Shown piece after piece: positions 1-7,418 of a stretch of DNA of 39,577 bases. Every line of letters starts with the position of its first letter. The first letter of the stretch is position 1. Below the pieces are notes generated by a model, which saw nothing but the letters and a program-made list of their open reading frames with translations, ran no database searches and had not been told where the DNA came from. The position numbers and the translations under genes were made by a program. The stretch covers positions 1 to 39,577 of the forward strand of contig JAGAKZ010000006.1 of assembly GCA_017848115.1 (NCBI GenBank), in the 5' to 3' direction. The DNA is from Oscillospiraceae bacterium. Its GTDB lineage: Bacteria > Bacillota > Clostridia > Oscillospirales > Ruminococcaceae.

Positions 1-133
1 GTGGTCGGGACAGAAAGCAGACATTTTCCTGTGCAAGATCATAAACAAGGTCTGTCTTGTCTACATAAGCATATTTTCCTTCTATTATTTTTTCAAACGT
101 CTGTATACTTATCGGATATCTCAAATATTTCAT
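1..133 (-). CDS. AAA-ATPase-like / PD-(D/E)XK family protein, 5' end only
   Basis: Partial gene; only the first 44 codons lie in the window and the rest runs off the left edge. The visible N-terminus includes IQTFEKIIEGKYAYVDKTD and ends in FLSRP, which is the entry to the Arg-rich P-loop-like motif (SRPRRFGK) of the AAA-ATPase_like (PF09820) family. Members normally end in a PDDEXK_9 nuclease-like domain, which cannot be checked here. The ATG at 131-133 follows AAGGAG with no spacer, so the in-frame TTG at 122-124, nine bases from that site, may be the real start. A consensus promoter sits at 169-197. The cellular role of this family is unknown. It is paralogous to the genes at 1716-3392 and 39437-39577. 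Confidence 0.8.
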   Translation of the reverse strand, partial: MKYLRYPISIQTFEKIIEGKYAYVDKTDLVYDLAQENVCFLSRP

Positions 134-168
134 CTCCTTTACTGTGAAACTAAAAAACTGATAATTTT

Positions 169-197
169 ATTATACAACTATAATTTTATATTGTCAA
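169..197 (-). promoter_or_regulatory. Sigma-A type promoter of the left-edge AAA-ATPase gene
   Basis: On the minus strand, TTGACA (192-197) and TATAAT (169-174) are separated by exactly 17 bases. Both hexamers match the consensus perfectly. It points at the gene starting at 133 (or 124). No comparable promoter could be seen for the divergent gene at 366. Confidence 0.75.
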
Positions 198-365
198 TTA
201 CTACAATATCACTGTGTTATTTTGTGCATTCATACAAACTAAATTTTTTTCAAAAAAAATCAAACATTTTAAGGTTCTCAATTGTTATACTTATAAACAA
301 CATTTAAATTCGTTCAGCATATTAAATACTACTCTATACATAAATCAAAACAAGGAGGAATTTTT

Positions 366-1622
366 ATGAAAAATTTAAAGAAAATAATCGCAAGCGTTTT
401 TTGTCTCTCATTACTCTGCACACCTTTTTCAGTTTCATCTGCCGATGACACAGCAAAATACGGTGACCTCAACAGTGACGGTGCTGTTGACATTACAGAT
501 ATGACCTGTCTGTCACTTCATATCCTTGGCGATATGAAACTTGATGATACAGTTATGACGTATGCAGATGTAACTGCCGATGACGAAGTAAACCTCGCTG
601 ACCTTGCACATTTCAAACAGTATATTTCAAAAGAAGAAAATATTGTATTAGGAAGAACCGCTCCAATGCAGGAACAGAAACTATTAAAGTCAGAAAATAT
701 TTTAGCTGAAAATTTTGAAACCCAAAATTTTTATGTAAAGTTTGACGATGTAGAAGAATGGACTGAGGTTGTTGACAGCTATGAAGATTTCACTAACAAT
801 CCATTCAGAGAAAAGTTATCAGAACTTGCAGAAATTGACGAGAAATTCTTTGATGAAAATATACTGCTTCTTTCTCACAACACCTTTTCTTCAGGTGAAC
901 ACGAATTTGCTTCATCACTTACGGTCAATGAATATGAAAACGAAGTTAATCTGTGTCTGAATATAAGCATATATGCTAATTCAACTATGATACCCGGAAA
1001 TGCCAGATTAACATCATTTATGACAATAATACCGAGAGCCTATCTGCCTGAAAACAAGACTGTTACATTCAAATCTTCCGAACCATACAGCAATGGTCGT
1101 CGACTCGGTGCAGGTGGTACAATACTTAATATTGAAAACGGAGTATTTACTTGTTCTACAAATCTTGGATATATGAGATTTACAATTCCTGATACAGCTA
1201 TATATTTTATCAAGAAAAAAGCTGATGAATATCAGGTTGGCGATAAAATAAGATTTTCCTTTGAATCAATAACAACCGGTGACATTCATAATATAGCGAA
1301 CAATATATACTCTATCCAATTTTACACCGAAGAAGGTAACCCTTATACTAACGATATCCTCCTTACAGGTAAAGTAGAATCCATAAACGACAATATTGCC
1401 AAATTGGTCTGCAAAGACAATATCACTGTTGATATGGATCTATCCGATACATTCACGAAATATATCAACACATCTCCCTCAGAAATAAAAGTCGGTGATG
1501 AACTTATCATAACATGTTCTATAGGTCTTTATTTAAAGGAATATGAAGACTACGGAAATTATCTGCACACTGTTGAACCACTCACTGAAGAAAATATTCC
1601 GATAGCACATTTGACTACATAA
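366..1622 (+). CDS. Secreted protein with N-terminal dockerin, rest unrecognised
   Basis: 418 aa. A signal peptide spans about residues 1-25 (Lys-rich start, hydrophobic core, likely cut after SSA). It is followed directly by a type I dockerin at about 31-94. Its first Ca loop GDLNSDGAVDITD is canonical; the second, ADVTADDEVNLAD, has Thr instead of Asp/Asn at loop position 3. Dockerins usually sit at the C-terminus, so the N-terminal place is unusual. Residues 100-280 and the beta-rich tail 285-418 match no family I can name with confidence; a PrcB-like or OB-like fold is only a guess. No catalytic motif is visible. The start is fixed by AAGGAGGA eight bases upstream. It is probably a scaffoldin-bound extracellular protein. 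The dockerin resembles that of the GH74 enzyme at 10040. Confidence 0.8.
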   Translation: MKNLKKIIASVFCLSLLCTPFSVSSADDTAKYGDLNSDGAVDITDMTCLSLHILGDMKLDDTVMTYADVTADDEVNLADLAHFKQYISKEENIVLGRTAPMQEQKLLKSENILAENFETQNFYVKFDDVEEWTEVVDSYEDFTNNPFREKLSELAEIDEKFFDENILLLSHNTFSSGEHEFASSLTVNEYENEVNLCLNISIYANSTMIPGNARLTSFMTIIPRAYLPENKTVTFKSSEPYSNGRRLGAGGTILNIENGVFTCSTNLGYMRFTIPDTAIYFIKKKADEYQVGDKIRFSFESITTGDIHNIANNIYSIQFYTEEGNPYTNDILLTGKVESINDNIAKLVCKDNITVDMDLSDTFTKYINTSPSEIKVGDELIITCSIGLYLKEYEDYGNYLHTVEPLTEENIPIAHLTT

Positions 1623-1660
1623 AAATCAACCATTTATCAGACAGAATAATTTTTAACCCT

Positions 1661-1702
1661 AAAAAATTCGGAGAGGAATTTTAAATTCTTCTCCGAGTTT
1701 TT
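1661..1702. terminator. Bidirectional intrinsic terminator
   Basis: The arms CGGAGAGGAATT (1669-1680) and AATTCTTCTCCG (1684-1695) pair with one mismatch. A T-run follows on the plus strand and an A-run precedes (T-run on the minus strand). It lies between the convergent ends of the genes at 366-1622 and 1716-3392. Confidence 0.75.
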
Positions 1703-1715
1703 CTGTTATAAAATT

Positions 1716-3392
1716 TTAGGCATTTCCAATAAGCACTTTCTTACCCTCAAAAGCAAATCCATATTTTCTTATCTTTTCTTTTGGTACTCCATGGTCAATA
1801 AGCGTCTGTTCATACTTCATTTCTTCTATCTGTGCAAGTGCTGACTTTACTGTATCTTCAAGAGTATTTTCTCCGTCATCCTTGTCGTGTACTTTAAATT
1901 CGAGTATTATTCCGTCATTTTCATGAGGATCTTCAGGTTCTAAGATAACATCATATCTTCCGTATCCGCTTTCCCTGTTTGAAGTTACAATATACCTATT
2001 ACGAAGTTCTACCAGAAGTCCGAGTACAAATCCGTGGTAAAATCTTTCGGGTCTGAGTCGCTCTGACGGTCTGTTTCCAACATCAAACGAGCTGAACATA
2101 GATAATGTCAGTTCGTTCATTGTCTTGTTCATTTCACGCACATTTCCCTTGATCAAAGCCTTTATAAAACTGCTGTAATCATCAAGGTTTTCAGAAAACC
2201 AATCCTTTATAAGCTTTCTGAACATATTAAGCACTTCATAGTTTACTATCTGAAGTTCATATACTCCGTCTTTTATTGAATTTATTTTCAGATATCCGCT
2301 CGCTGACAAAAGACTCCATATCGCATTACTGTTTCTGTCAAGCTGATCAAATACTATATCTTCATCTATTTCTTTGCTTATAGTCTGCCCTTTAAGCAGT
2401 TTTTCAAAATCCTGCTTCTGACCTCTGTCTCCTTCTCTTAGCAATTTTCCAACAAGACTGTTTGAACTGGAATTTGACCAGTATGGTGCAAGCACACCTT
2501 TATCAAGAAAATTTATTATCGACCACGGATTATAAATATCATGTTCAGTTCCTATTGTAAACCCATCATACCAGTACTTTACTTCTTCTTTATTTGTGTA
2601 TCCGAAACTCTTCATTGAATCGGCGACTTCTTTCCGGGTAAATCCAAAGTACTGGCAATATTTCACAGAAGACATAGTACAAAGTTCAAGATTATTCAAA
2701 TCAGAAAACATTGATTCTTTACTTACTCTTGTTATTCCTGTAAGTATTGAACGGCTCATATATTTATTTGTTTTGAATGTGTTGTTAAAAAGAGATCTTA
2801 TAAGCCCGGACATTTCATCCCAGTAGCCGTTTACATATGCTTCCTGCAATGGTGTATCGTACTCATCAAGAAGAATCATCACTTTTTTTTCATAATAAAT
2901 ATTCATATAACGGCAAAGCATATTCAGAGAATCAGATATATCTGTTTCCTTGACATCTCTCATCAACATCTGATAATCATCTTTTTCTATCAGATCAAAT
3001 TTGTCTGTGTTTATAATATGCTTCATATGAACATATATTTCTTTTATTTTTTTTCCTAAAGACAAAACTGCTCTTTCATATGTTTTTTCTTTTATTCCTG
3101 CAAAACTCAGAAATAAAACAGGCTGGGTTCCCTGCAATTTTTTATATTCTTCATGCTCCCAGATCTTTAAGCCTTCAAAAAGGTCTCCTCTGTTTTCGTA
3201 TTCCATATTGAAAAAGCAGTTTATCATGTCCATATTCAGTGTCTTTCCGAATCTTCTTGGACGGGTTATGAGTGTTACAGAATCTTTGCTTTCCCACCAG
3301 TCTTTTATAAACATTGTCTTGTCTACAAAAAAACAGTCTTCTTCTATTATACTGCTAAAACTCTGAGAACCTATTGCAATAGGTTTGAACAT
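1716..3392 (-). CDS. AAA-ATPase-like / PD-(D/E)XK nuclease family protein
   Basis: 558 aa, full length for the AAA-ATPase_like (PF09820) plus PDDEXK_9 (PF08011) architecture. Visible motifs are a P-loop-like TRPRRFGKT at 43-51, a Walker B-like ILLDEYDTP at 173-181, the family block LTGITRVSKESMFSDLNN at about 217-234, and YWYDGF at 273-278. The C-terminal nuclease-like core has Asp481 and Glu498-Phe-Lys500, fitting D...ExK. ATP binding and nuclease activity are inferred from the family; no member has a settled function that I know of. A perfect AAAGGAGG precedes the ATG. It is monocistronic, with its own promoter at 3431-3459 and a terminator at each side. Two further paralogues start at the window edges. 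Confidence 0.88.
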   Translation of the reverse strand: MFKPIAIGSQSFSSIIEEDCFFVDKTMFIKDWWESKDSVTLITRPRRFGKTLNMDMINCFFNMEYENRGDLFEGLKIWEHEEYKKLQGTQPVLFLSFAGIKEKTYERAVLSLGKKIKEIYVHMKHIINTDKFDLIEKDDYQMLMRDVKETDISDSLNMLCRYMNIYYEKKVMILLDEYDTPLQEAYVNGYWDEMSGLIRSLFNNTFKTNKYMSRSILTGITRVSKESMFSDLNNLELCTMSSVKYCQYFGFTRKEVADSMKSFGYTNKEEVKYWYDGFTIGTEHDIYNPWSIINFLDKGVLAPYWSNSSSNSLVGKLLREGDRGQKQDFEKLLKGQTISKEIDEDIVFDQLDRNSNAIWSLLSASGYLKINSIKDGVYELQIVNYEVLNMFRKLIKDWFSENLDDYSSFIKALIKGNVREMNKTMNELTLSMFSSFDVGNRPSERLRPERFYHGFVLGLLVELRNRYIVTSNRESGYGRYDVILEPEDPHENDGIILEFKVHDKDDGENTLEDTVKSALAQIEEMKYEQTLIDHGVPKEKIRKYGFAFEGKKVLIGNA

Positions 3393-3430
3393 ATATTTTG
3401 CCTCCTTTCAGATTTTACTTCATTTCTCTT

Positions 3431-3459
3431 AGTATACCACATTTTCAATATTTGTTCAA
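3431..3459 (-). promoter_or_regulatory. Promoter of the AAA-ATPase/PD-(D/E)XK gene
   Basis: On the minus strand, TTGAAC (3454-3459), a 17-base spacer, then TATACT (3431-3436), about 40 bases before the start codon. It begins immediately after the pnp terminator, so the gene is transcribed separately from pnp. Confidence 0.65.
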
Positions 3460-3460
3460 T

Positions 3461-3506
3461 AAAAAAACTATACCAAAACCCTATAAAAGGTCTTAGTATA
3501 GTTTTT
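3461..3506 (-). terminator. Intrinsic terminator of pnp
   Basis: On the minus strand, the arms AAAAACTATAC and GTATAGTTTTT (plus-strand positions 3496-3506 and 3463-3473) form an 11-bp stem. It is followed by a run of T and lies just after the pnp stop codon. Confidence 0.8.
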
Positions 3507-3531
3507 GTATTATATATTTATTATTTGCTTA

Positions 3532-5640
3532 TTATTTCTTAGCTTCAAGATCAGCAAGAGCATCTTTTCTTGAAAGATTGATTCTTCCCTGATTGTCTAT
3601 TTCCATAACCTTTACGATTATTTCATCACCTATTGAAACAACGTCTTCAACCTTTTCAACTCTTGCCTTGTCAAGTTTTGAAATGTGAACAAGACCGTCC
3701 TTGCCGGGAGCAATTTCTACAAATGCACCAAACTGCATGATGCGTACTACTTTACCCTTGTAAATAGCACCTACTTCAGGATCGTTTACGATAGTATTGA
3801 TCACCTGAAGTGCCTTATTTGTCTTTTCACGGTCTATACCTGAGATAAATACTGAACCGTCTTCAGAAATATCGATCTTAACTTCGCATTCTGCTGAAAT
3901 CTTCTGAATAACCTTACCGCCCTGACCGATTACTTCACGGATCTTGTCTACAGGAATCTTTGTCTGGAGCATCTTAGGTGCGTATTCATTTACTTCAGGT
4001 CTTGGTTCAGGAATAGCCTTGAGCATGATTTCATCAAGTATATACATACGAGCTTTTCTTGTCTTTTCAAAAGCTTCTCTGATTATCGGCATTGTAAGAC
4101 CGTCAACCTTGATATCTACCTGAATAGCTGTGATACCGTTATGAGTACCGCCTACCTTGAAGTCCATATCGCCGAAGAAGTCTTCAAGACCCTGAATATC
4201 AACCATTGTCATGAAGTCATCAGAATCAGGCTTTGTGATAAGACCGCATGAGATACCTGCAACCGGTGCTTTGATCGGAACACCTGCGTCCATAAGTGCA
4301 AGTGTTGAACCACAAATAGAACCCTGTGATGTTGAACCGTTTGAAGAAAGAACTTCTGAAACAAGTCTTAAAGCATAAGGGAATTCTTCAACTGATGGAA
4401 TAACAGGTTCAAGTGCTCTTTCTGCAAGTGCACCGTGACCTATTTCACGTCTTCCCGGTCCTCTGCTTGGCTTTGTTTCACCTACAGAATAAGACGGGAA
4501 GTTGTAGTGGTGCATATATCTCTTTGTTTCTTCTTCATCAAGACCATCGATTTTCTGTGAATCGCTTACAGGTCCGAGCGTAGCAATAGTGAGAACCTGT
4601 GTCTGTCCTCTTGTGAAAAGACCTGAACCGTGTACTCTTGGGAGAAGTCCTACTTCTGCTGCAAGAGGTCTGATCTCGTCTATTCCTCTGCCATCTACAC
4701 GCTTACCTTCATAAAGCCAGTTTCTTACGATCTTCTTCTGAAGTTTGTAGATACATTCGTCTATCATAGCTATCTGTTCCGGATAAACTTCGTCAAATTT
4801 TTCATGTATTTCATCTTTGATAGGCTGGAGTCTTTCTTCTCTTATATTCTTATCATCTGTATCAAGAGCAAATTTTACACGTTCTTCAGCAAGTTCGCAT
4901 ATTGCTTCAAACATGTCATGGTCAACTTCCTGTGATTCAAATTCAAACTTTTTCTTACCTATCTGGCTCTGGATATCACTGATAAATGCAACCATTTTCT
5001 TTATTTCTGCATGACCATATTCAATAGCTTCGAGCATCTTGTCATCAGGAACTTCATTTGCACCTGCTTCGATCATTACGATTTTTTCCATAGAACCTGC
5101 TACTGTAAGATTGAGGTCATTGTTTGCTCTCTGTTCAAGTGTAGGGTTGAGTACGAGTTCGCCGTCAACAAGACCTACGCTGATACCTGCAACAGGACCG
5201 TTCCATGGAATATCAGAAATAGAAATAGCAATTGATGTAGCGATCATACCTGTTATTTCAGGTGAATTGTCAGGATCAACAGCAAGAACTGTCATTACAA
5301 CAGATACGTCATTTCTCATGTCCTTCGGGAACAAAGGTCTGATAGGACGGTCAACAACTCTTGATGTGAGTATAGCCTTTTCTGTAGGCTTGCCCTCTCT
5401 CTTTGTAAATGAACCCGGAATCTTTCCTACTGCGTACAGACGTTCTTCATAGTCAACTGAAAGCGGGAAAAAGTCTACGCCTTCTCTTGGCTTAGCACTT
5501 GCTGTTACGTTTGCCATAACAACTGTTTCACCGTATTTTACCCAGCATGAACCGTTTGACAGTCCGCATGTCTTACCTGTTTCTACTACGAGCGGTCTGC
5601 CTGCAAATGTCGTTTCAAATTTTCTGTAATTTTCAAACAT
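3532..5640 (-). CDS. pnp: Polyribonucleotide nucleotidyltransferase (PNPase)
   Basis: 702 aa, the usual PNPase length. It phosphorolytically degrades RNA 3'-5' and can add tails, acting as a trimer in the cytoplasm. Order of domains: RNase PH-like 1 (about 10-230), an alpha-helical linker, RNase PH-like 2 (about 310-545, with FTRGQTQVLT and GREIGHGALAERAL), KH (about 550-615, with the GxxG loop GQGG), and S1 (about 620-690, with GAFVEIAPGKDGLVHIS). GGAGG lies ten bases upstream of the ATG. It is downstream of rpsO in the same orientation, the classic rpsO-pnp order. The spacer is unusually rich in hairpins (5705-5839), which may matter for pnp mRNA processing. Confidence 0.98.
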   Translation of the reverse strand: MFENYRKFETTFAGRPLVVETGKTCGLSNGSCWVKYGETVVMANVTASAKPREGVDFFPLSVDYEERLYAVGKIPGSFTKREGKPTEKAILTSRVVDRPIRPLFPKDMRNDVSVVMTVLAVDPDNSPEITGMIATSIAISISDIPWNGPVAGISVGLVDGELVLNPTLEQRANNDLNLTVAGSMEKIVMIEAGANEVPDDKMLEAIEYGHAEIKKMVAFISDIQSQIGKKKFEFESQEVDHDMFEAICELAEERVKFALDTDDKNIREERLQPIKDEIHEKFDEVYPEQIAMIDECIYKLQKKIVRNWLYEGKRVDGRGIDEIRPLAAEVGLLPRVHGSGLFTRGQTQVLTIATLGPVSDSQKIDGLDEEETKRYMHHYNFPSYSVGETKPSRGPGRREIGHGALAERALEPVIPSVEEFPYALRLVSEVLSSNGSTSQGSICGSTLALMDAGVPIKAPVAGISCGLITKPDSDDFMTMVDIQGLEDFFGDMDFKVGGTHNGITAIQVDIKVDGLTMPIIREAFEKTRKARMYILDEIMLKAIPEPRPEVNEYAPKMLQTKIPVDKIREVIGQGGKVIQKISAECEVKIDISEDGSVFISGIDREKTNKALQVINTIVNDPEVGAIYKGKVVRIMQFGAFVEIAPGKDGLVHISKLDKARVEKVEDVVSIGDEIIVKVMEIDNQGRINLSRKDALADLEAKK

Positions 5641-5704
5641 ATCTTTTACGCCTCCGTTATTTTTATTTCAGGCAGTAAATTCAGCAATAAACACAAAGCT
5701 CAAA

Positions 5705-5839
5705 ATTATAGTAAAAGTCAAAATAAATTTGACTTTCACTATAATTAATTTATTACTATTGCCTTGCACATCCGTTCCCTGCGGTCACTCCGTGCATATC
5801 GGCTAATAGTGAACGAAAAAATATTTTTTCGTTCACTAT
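5705..5839. repeat. Block of three nested inverted repeats in the rpsO-pnp spacer
   Basis: Three palindromic units lie side by side. First, arms of 18 bases at 5705-5722 and 5728-5745 with one mismatch and a 5-base loop. Second, a nested GC-richer unit at 5756-5809 with pairs CTATT/AATAG, GCC/GGC, TGCAC/GTGCA and CCG/CGG. Third, a perfect 34-base palindrome at 5806-5839 centred on AATATT. The middle unit has a base composition unlike its AT-rich surroundings. This looks like a small non-coding repeat element (REP or MITE type) or a structured mRNA leader. No terminal direct repeats or transposase are seen. It explains two meaningless reading frames across it. Confidence 0.65.
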
Positions 5840-5903
5840 ATTTTTCAAGCACTGTGTTTAATGCTAAATTACTACTGCCCTTTTTTCTTGTGATTAAATG
5901 CTT

Positions 5904-5938
5904 AAAAGGCAGAAAGGATAACTCCAAACTGCCTTTTT
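5904..5938 (-). terminator. Probable intrinsic terminator after rpsO
   Basis: On the minus strand, AAAAGGCAG and CTGCCTTTT (plus positions 5929-5937 and 5904-5912) form a 9-bp stem with a 16-base loop. The T residues are part of the descending arm. It sits five bases beyond the rpsO stop, so read-through into pnp is likely partial. Confidence 0.6.
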
Positions 5939-5942
5939 ATGA

Positions 5943-6209
5943 TTACTTACGTAAACCAAGCTTGCTTACTACAGCACGATATCTGTTAACGTCCTTCTTC
6001 ATAAGGTAGTTAAGGAGATTACGTCTGTGACCAACCATCTTGAGAAGACCTCTTCTTGAGTGATGGTCTTTCTTATGAACTTTAAGGTGTTCAGTAAGAT
6101 CGTTGATTCTCTTTGTAAGAATAGCTATCTGAACTTCAGGAGAACCTGTGTCCTTTTCATGAGTCTTGTTAGCCTCAATAACAGCTGTTTTTTCTTCTTT
6201 CAATAACAT
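5943..6209 (-). CDS. rpsO: 30S ribosomal protein S15
   Basis: 88 aa, starting [12 protein letters not shown]. It binds 16S rRNA in the central domain and helps organise the platform and bridge B4. The family block [19 protein letters not shown] and the end LGLRK are clear. The ATG at 6207-6209 is preceded by GAGGTGA seven bases away; the open frame continues upstream to 6323 but only through leader sequence. It has its own promoter at 6312-6340 and a leader of about 95 nt. S15 represses its own mRNA in several bacteria, so the leader is worth attention. Confidence 0.97.
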   Translation of the reverse strand: MLLKEEKTAVIEANKTHEKDTGSPEVQIAILTKRINDLTEHLKVHKKDHHSRRGLLKMVGHRRNLLNYLMKKDVNRYRAVVSKLGLRK

Positions 6210-6311
6210 TGTTTTCACCTCTTTAAAAAATATAAACCGATAACATAGAACAAGGCTGGTAAAACTCCCTGTCGGGCAATGTCCATGCTCCAAGTACACG
6301 GTACGTTTATA

Positions 6312-6340
6312 ATTATAGCACATCTAACTTGATTTGTAAA
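6312..6340 (-). promoter_or_regulatory. Promoter of rpsO
   Basis: On the minus strand, TTTACA (6335-6340), a 17-base spacer, then TATAAT (6312-6317). TGC precedes the -10 box, giving an extended -10. The predicted RNA start is near 6305, leaving about 95 nt of leader. Confidence 0.75.
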
Positions 6341-6390
6341 GATGTTTTGAAAAAATTTCATAGAAACAATCTAAGGATATTTATTCCACC

Positions 6391-6441
6391 ATCGGCAAAA
6401 AATTTTATTTTTTATAAATATATCGTTGATATCTTGCCGAT
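6391..6441. promoter_or_regulatory. Inverted repeat, candidate operator of the fic gene
   Basis: ATCGGCAA (6391-6398) and TTGCCGAT (6434-6441) are exact inverted copies with centres 43 bases apart, about four helical turns. The second copy lies inside the spacer of the predicted fic promoter. The fic product itself has an HTH domain, so self-regulation is possible. This is an inference; no known regulator is matched. Confidence 0.4.
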
Positions 6442-6454
6442 AATATGGTAAACT
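6426..6454 (+). promoter_or_regulatory. Candidate promoter of the fic gene
   Basis: TTGATA (6426-6431), a 17-base spacer, then TAAACT (6449-6454), ending 18 bases before the ATG. The -10 match is only moderate, and the short distance leaves a leader of about ten bases with GAGGTGA. Confidence 0.4.
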
Positions 6455-6472
6455 ATAGTATGAGGTGATAAC

Positions 6473-7366
6473 ATGAAATACTTATCTGTCAGTCAGACAG
6501 CAAAAAAATGGAATGTATCAGAACGAACTGTCAGGAACTATTGCGCTAATGGGAAAATTGAAAATGCATCTCTTGAAGGAAAGGCATGGAAAATCCCTGA
6601 AGATGCCGTTAAACCTAAACGTAAAAACTCCGCAAAAAAAGCCCCTGAAACCTTACTTGAAGTTTTACAGGATGAAAAGAAAAACCACCGTAAAGGTGGT
6701 ATTTATCACAAAATACAAGTAGATATGACATACAACTCAAATCATATTGAAGGCAGTAAATTAACACACGATCAGACACGTTATATTTATGAAACAAATA
6801 CTATCGGCTTTGAAAATGAAGTTCTGAATGTAGACGATATTACAGAAACTGTAAATCATTTTACCTGTATCGATATTGCAATAGATAACGCAAATAAAAA
6901 ACTTTCAGAAAAACTGATAAAGCAACTGCACAATACACTTAAAAGAGGTACCGCTGACAGCAGAAAAGACTGGTTTGCTGTTGGAGAATACAAGAAACTC
7001 CCAAACGAAGTCGGCGGAATGGAAACCTCAGATCCCAAAACTGTTCCCGATAAGATGAAACAGCTTATTTCAGATTACAATCAACTCTCATCTCACACTT
7101 TAAACGATATCATAGAATTTCACTATAATTTTGAATGCATACACCCATTTCAGGACGGAAACGGACGTATAGGAAGATTGATAATGTTCAAGGAATGTCT
7201 GAAAAACAATATCGTTCCATTTATACTTGGCGAAGACCTTAAACTGTTTTACTATCGTGGTTTAAAAGAATGGAAAACCGAAAAAGGATACCTTACAGAC
7301 ACTATTCTGACCGCTCAGGACAGATTTAAATTATTTCTTGATTATTTTAAAATAAAATACAAATAA
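6473..7366 (+). CDS. Fic/DOC family protein with N-terminal HTH (predicted AMP-transferase)
   Basis: 297 aa. Residues 1-48 form a MerR/excisionase-like helix-turn-helix (SVSQTAKKWNVSERTVRNY). The Fic core follows, with the signature HPFQDGNGRIGR at 224-235, where His224 would be catalytic and Asp228 would bind Mg. Residues 89-94 (SNHIEG) fit the class II autoinhibitory motif (S/T)xxxE(G/N), which lies before the core as expected. Fic enzymes usually move AMP from ATP onto protein hydroxyls. The target is unknown. No separate antitoxin gene is adjacent, in keeping with built-in inhibition. GAGGTGA precedes the ATG. It is the only plus-strand gene between 1.6 and 31 kb and ends at a shared terminator. 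Confidence 0.9.
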   Translation: MKYLSVSQTAKKWNVSERTVRNYCANGKIENASLEGKAWKIPEDAVKPKRKNSAKKAPETLLEVLQDEKKNHRKGGIYHKIQVDMTYNSNHIEGSKLTHDQTRYIYETNTIGFENEVLNVDDITETVNHFTCIDIAIDNANKKLSEKLIKQLHNTLKRGTADSRKDWFAVGEYKKLPNEVGGMETSDPKTVPDKMKQLISDYNQLSSHTLNDIIEFHYNFECIHPFQDGNGRIGRLIMFKECLKNNIVPFILGEDLKLFYYRGLKEWKTEKGYLTDTILTAQDRFKLFLDYFKIKYK

Positions 7367-7416
7367 AAAACGAGGATATCCTCCGTCTTTATGACGTGTA
7401 GAATATCCTCACTTAT
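7366..7416. terminator. Bidirectional terminator between fic and the DUF624 gene
   Basis: The arms GAGGATAT (7372-7379) and ATATCCTC (7403-7410) pair across a 23-base loop. On the minus strand the stem is followed by GTTTTTT, a strong U-tract; on the plus strand by ACTTATTTTT. GAGGATATCCTC at 7372-7383 is also a palindrome by itself. Confidence 0.7.
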
Positions 7417-7418
7417 TT

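Noticed and set aside
134-365. Promoter for the dockerin gene at 366
   Set aside because: Candidate -10 boxes near 287 (TATACT) and 334 (TATACA) have no acceptable -35 partner, so no promoter is called.
4630-5452. Several open frames on the plus strand across pnp (up to 137 codons)
   Set aside because: They are opposite the conserved pnp gene, have no ribosome site or family similarity, and show composition expected from a mirrored coding strand.
5745-6009. Small open frames on both strands in the rpsO-pnp spacer
   Set aside because: They run through the palindromic repeat block; the peptides (such as RSLRSLRAYR) are translations of the inverted repeats and there is no ribosome site.
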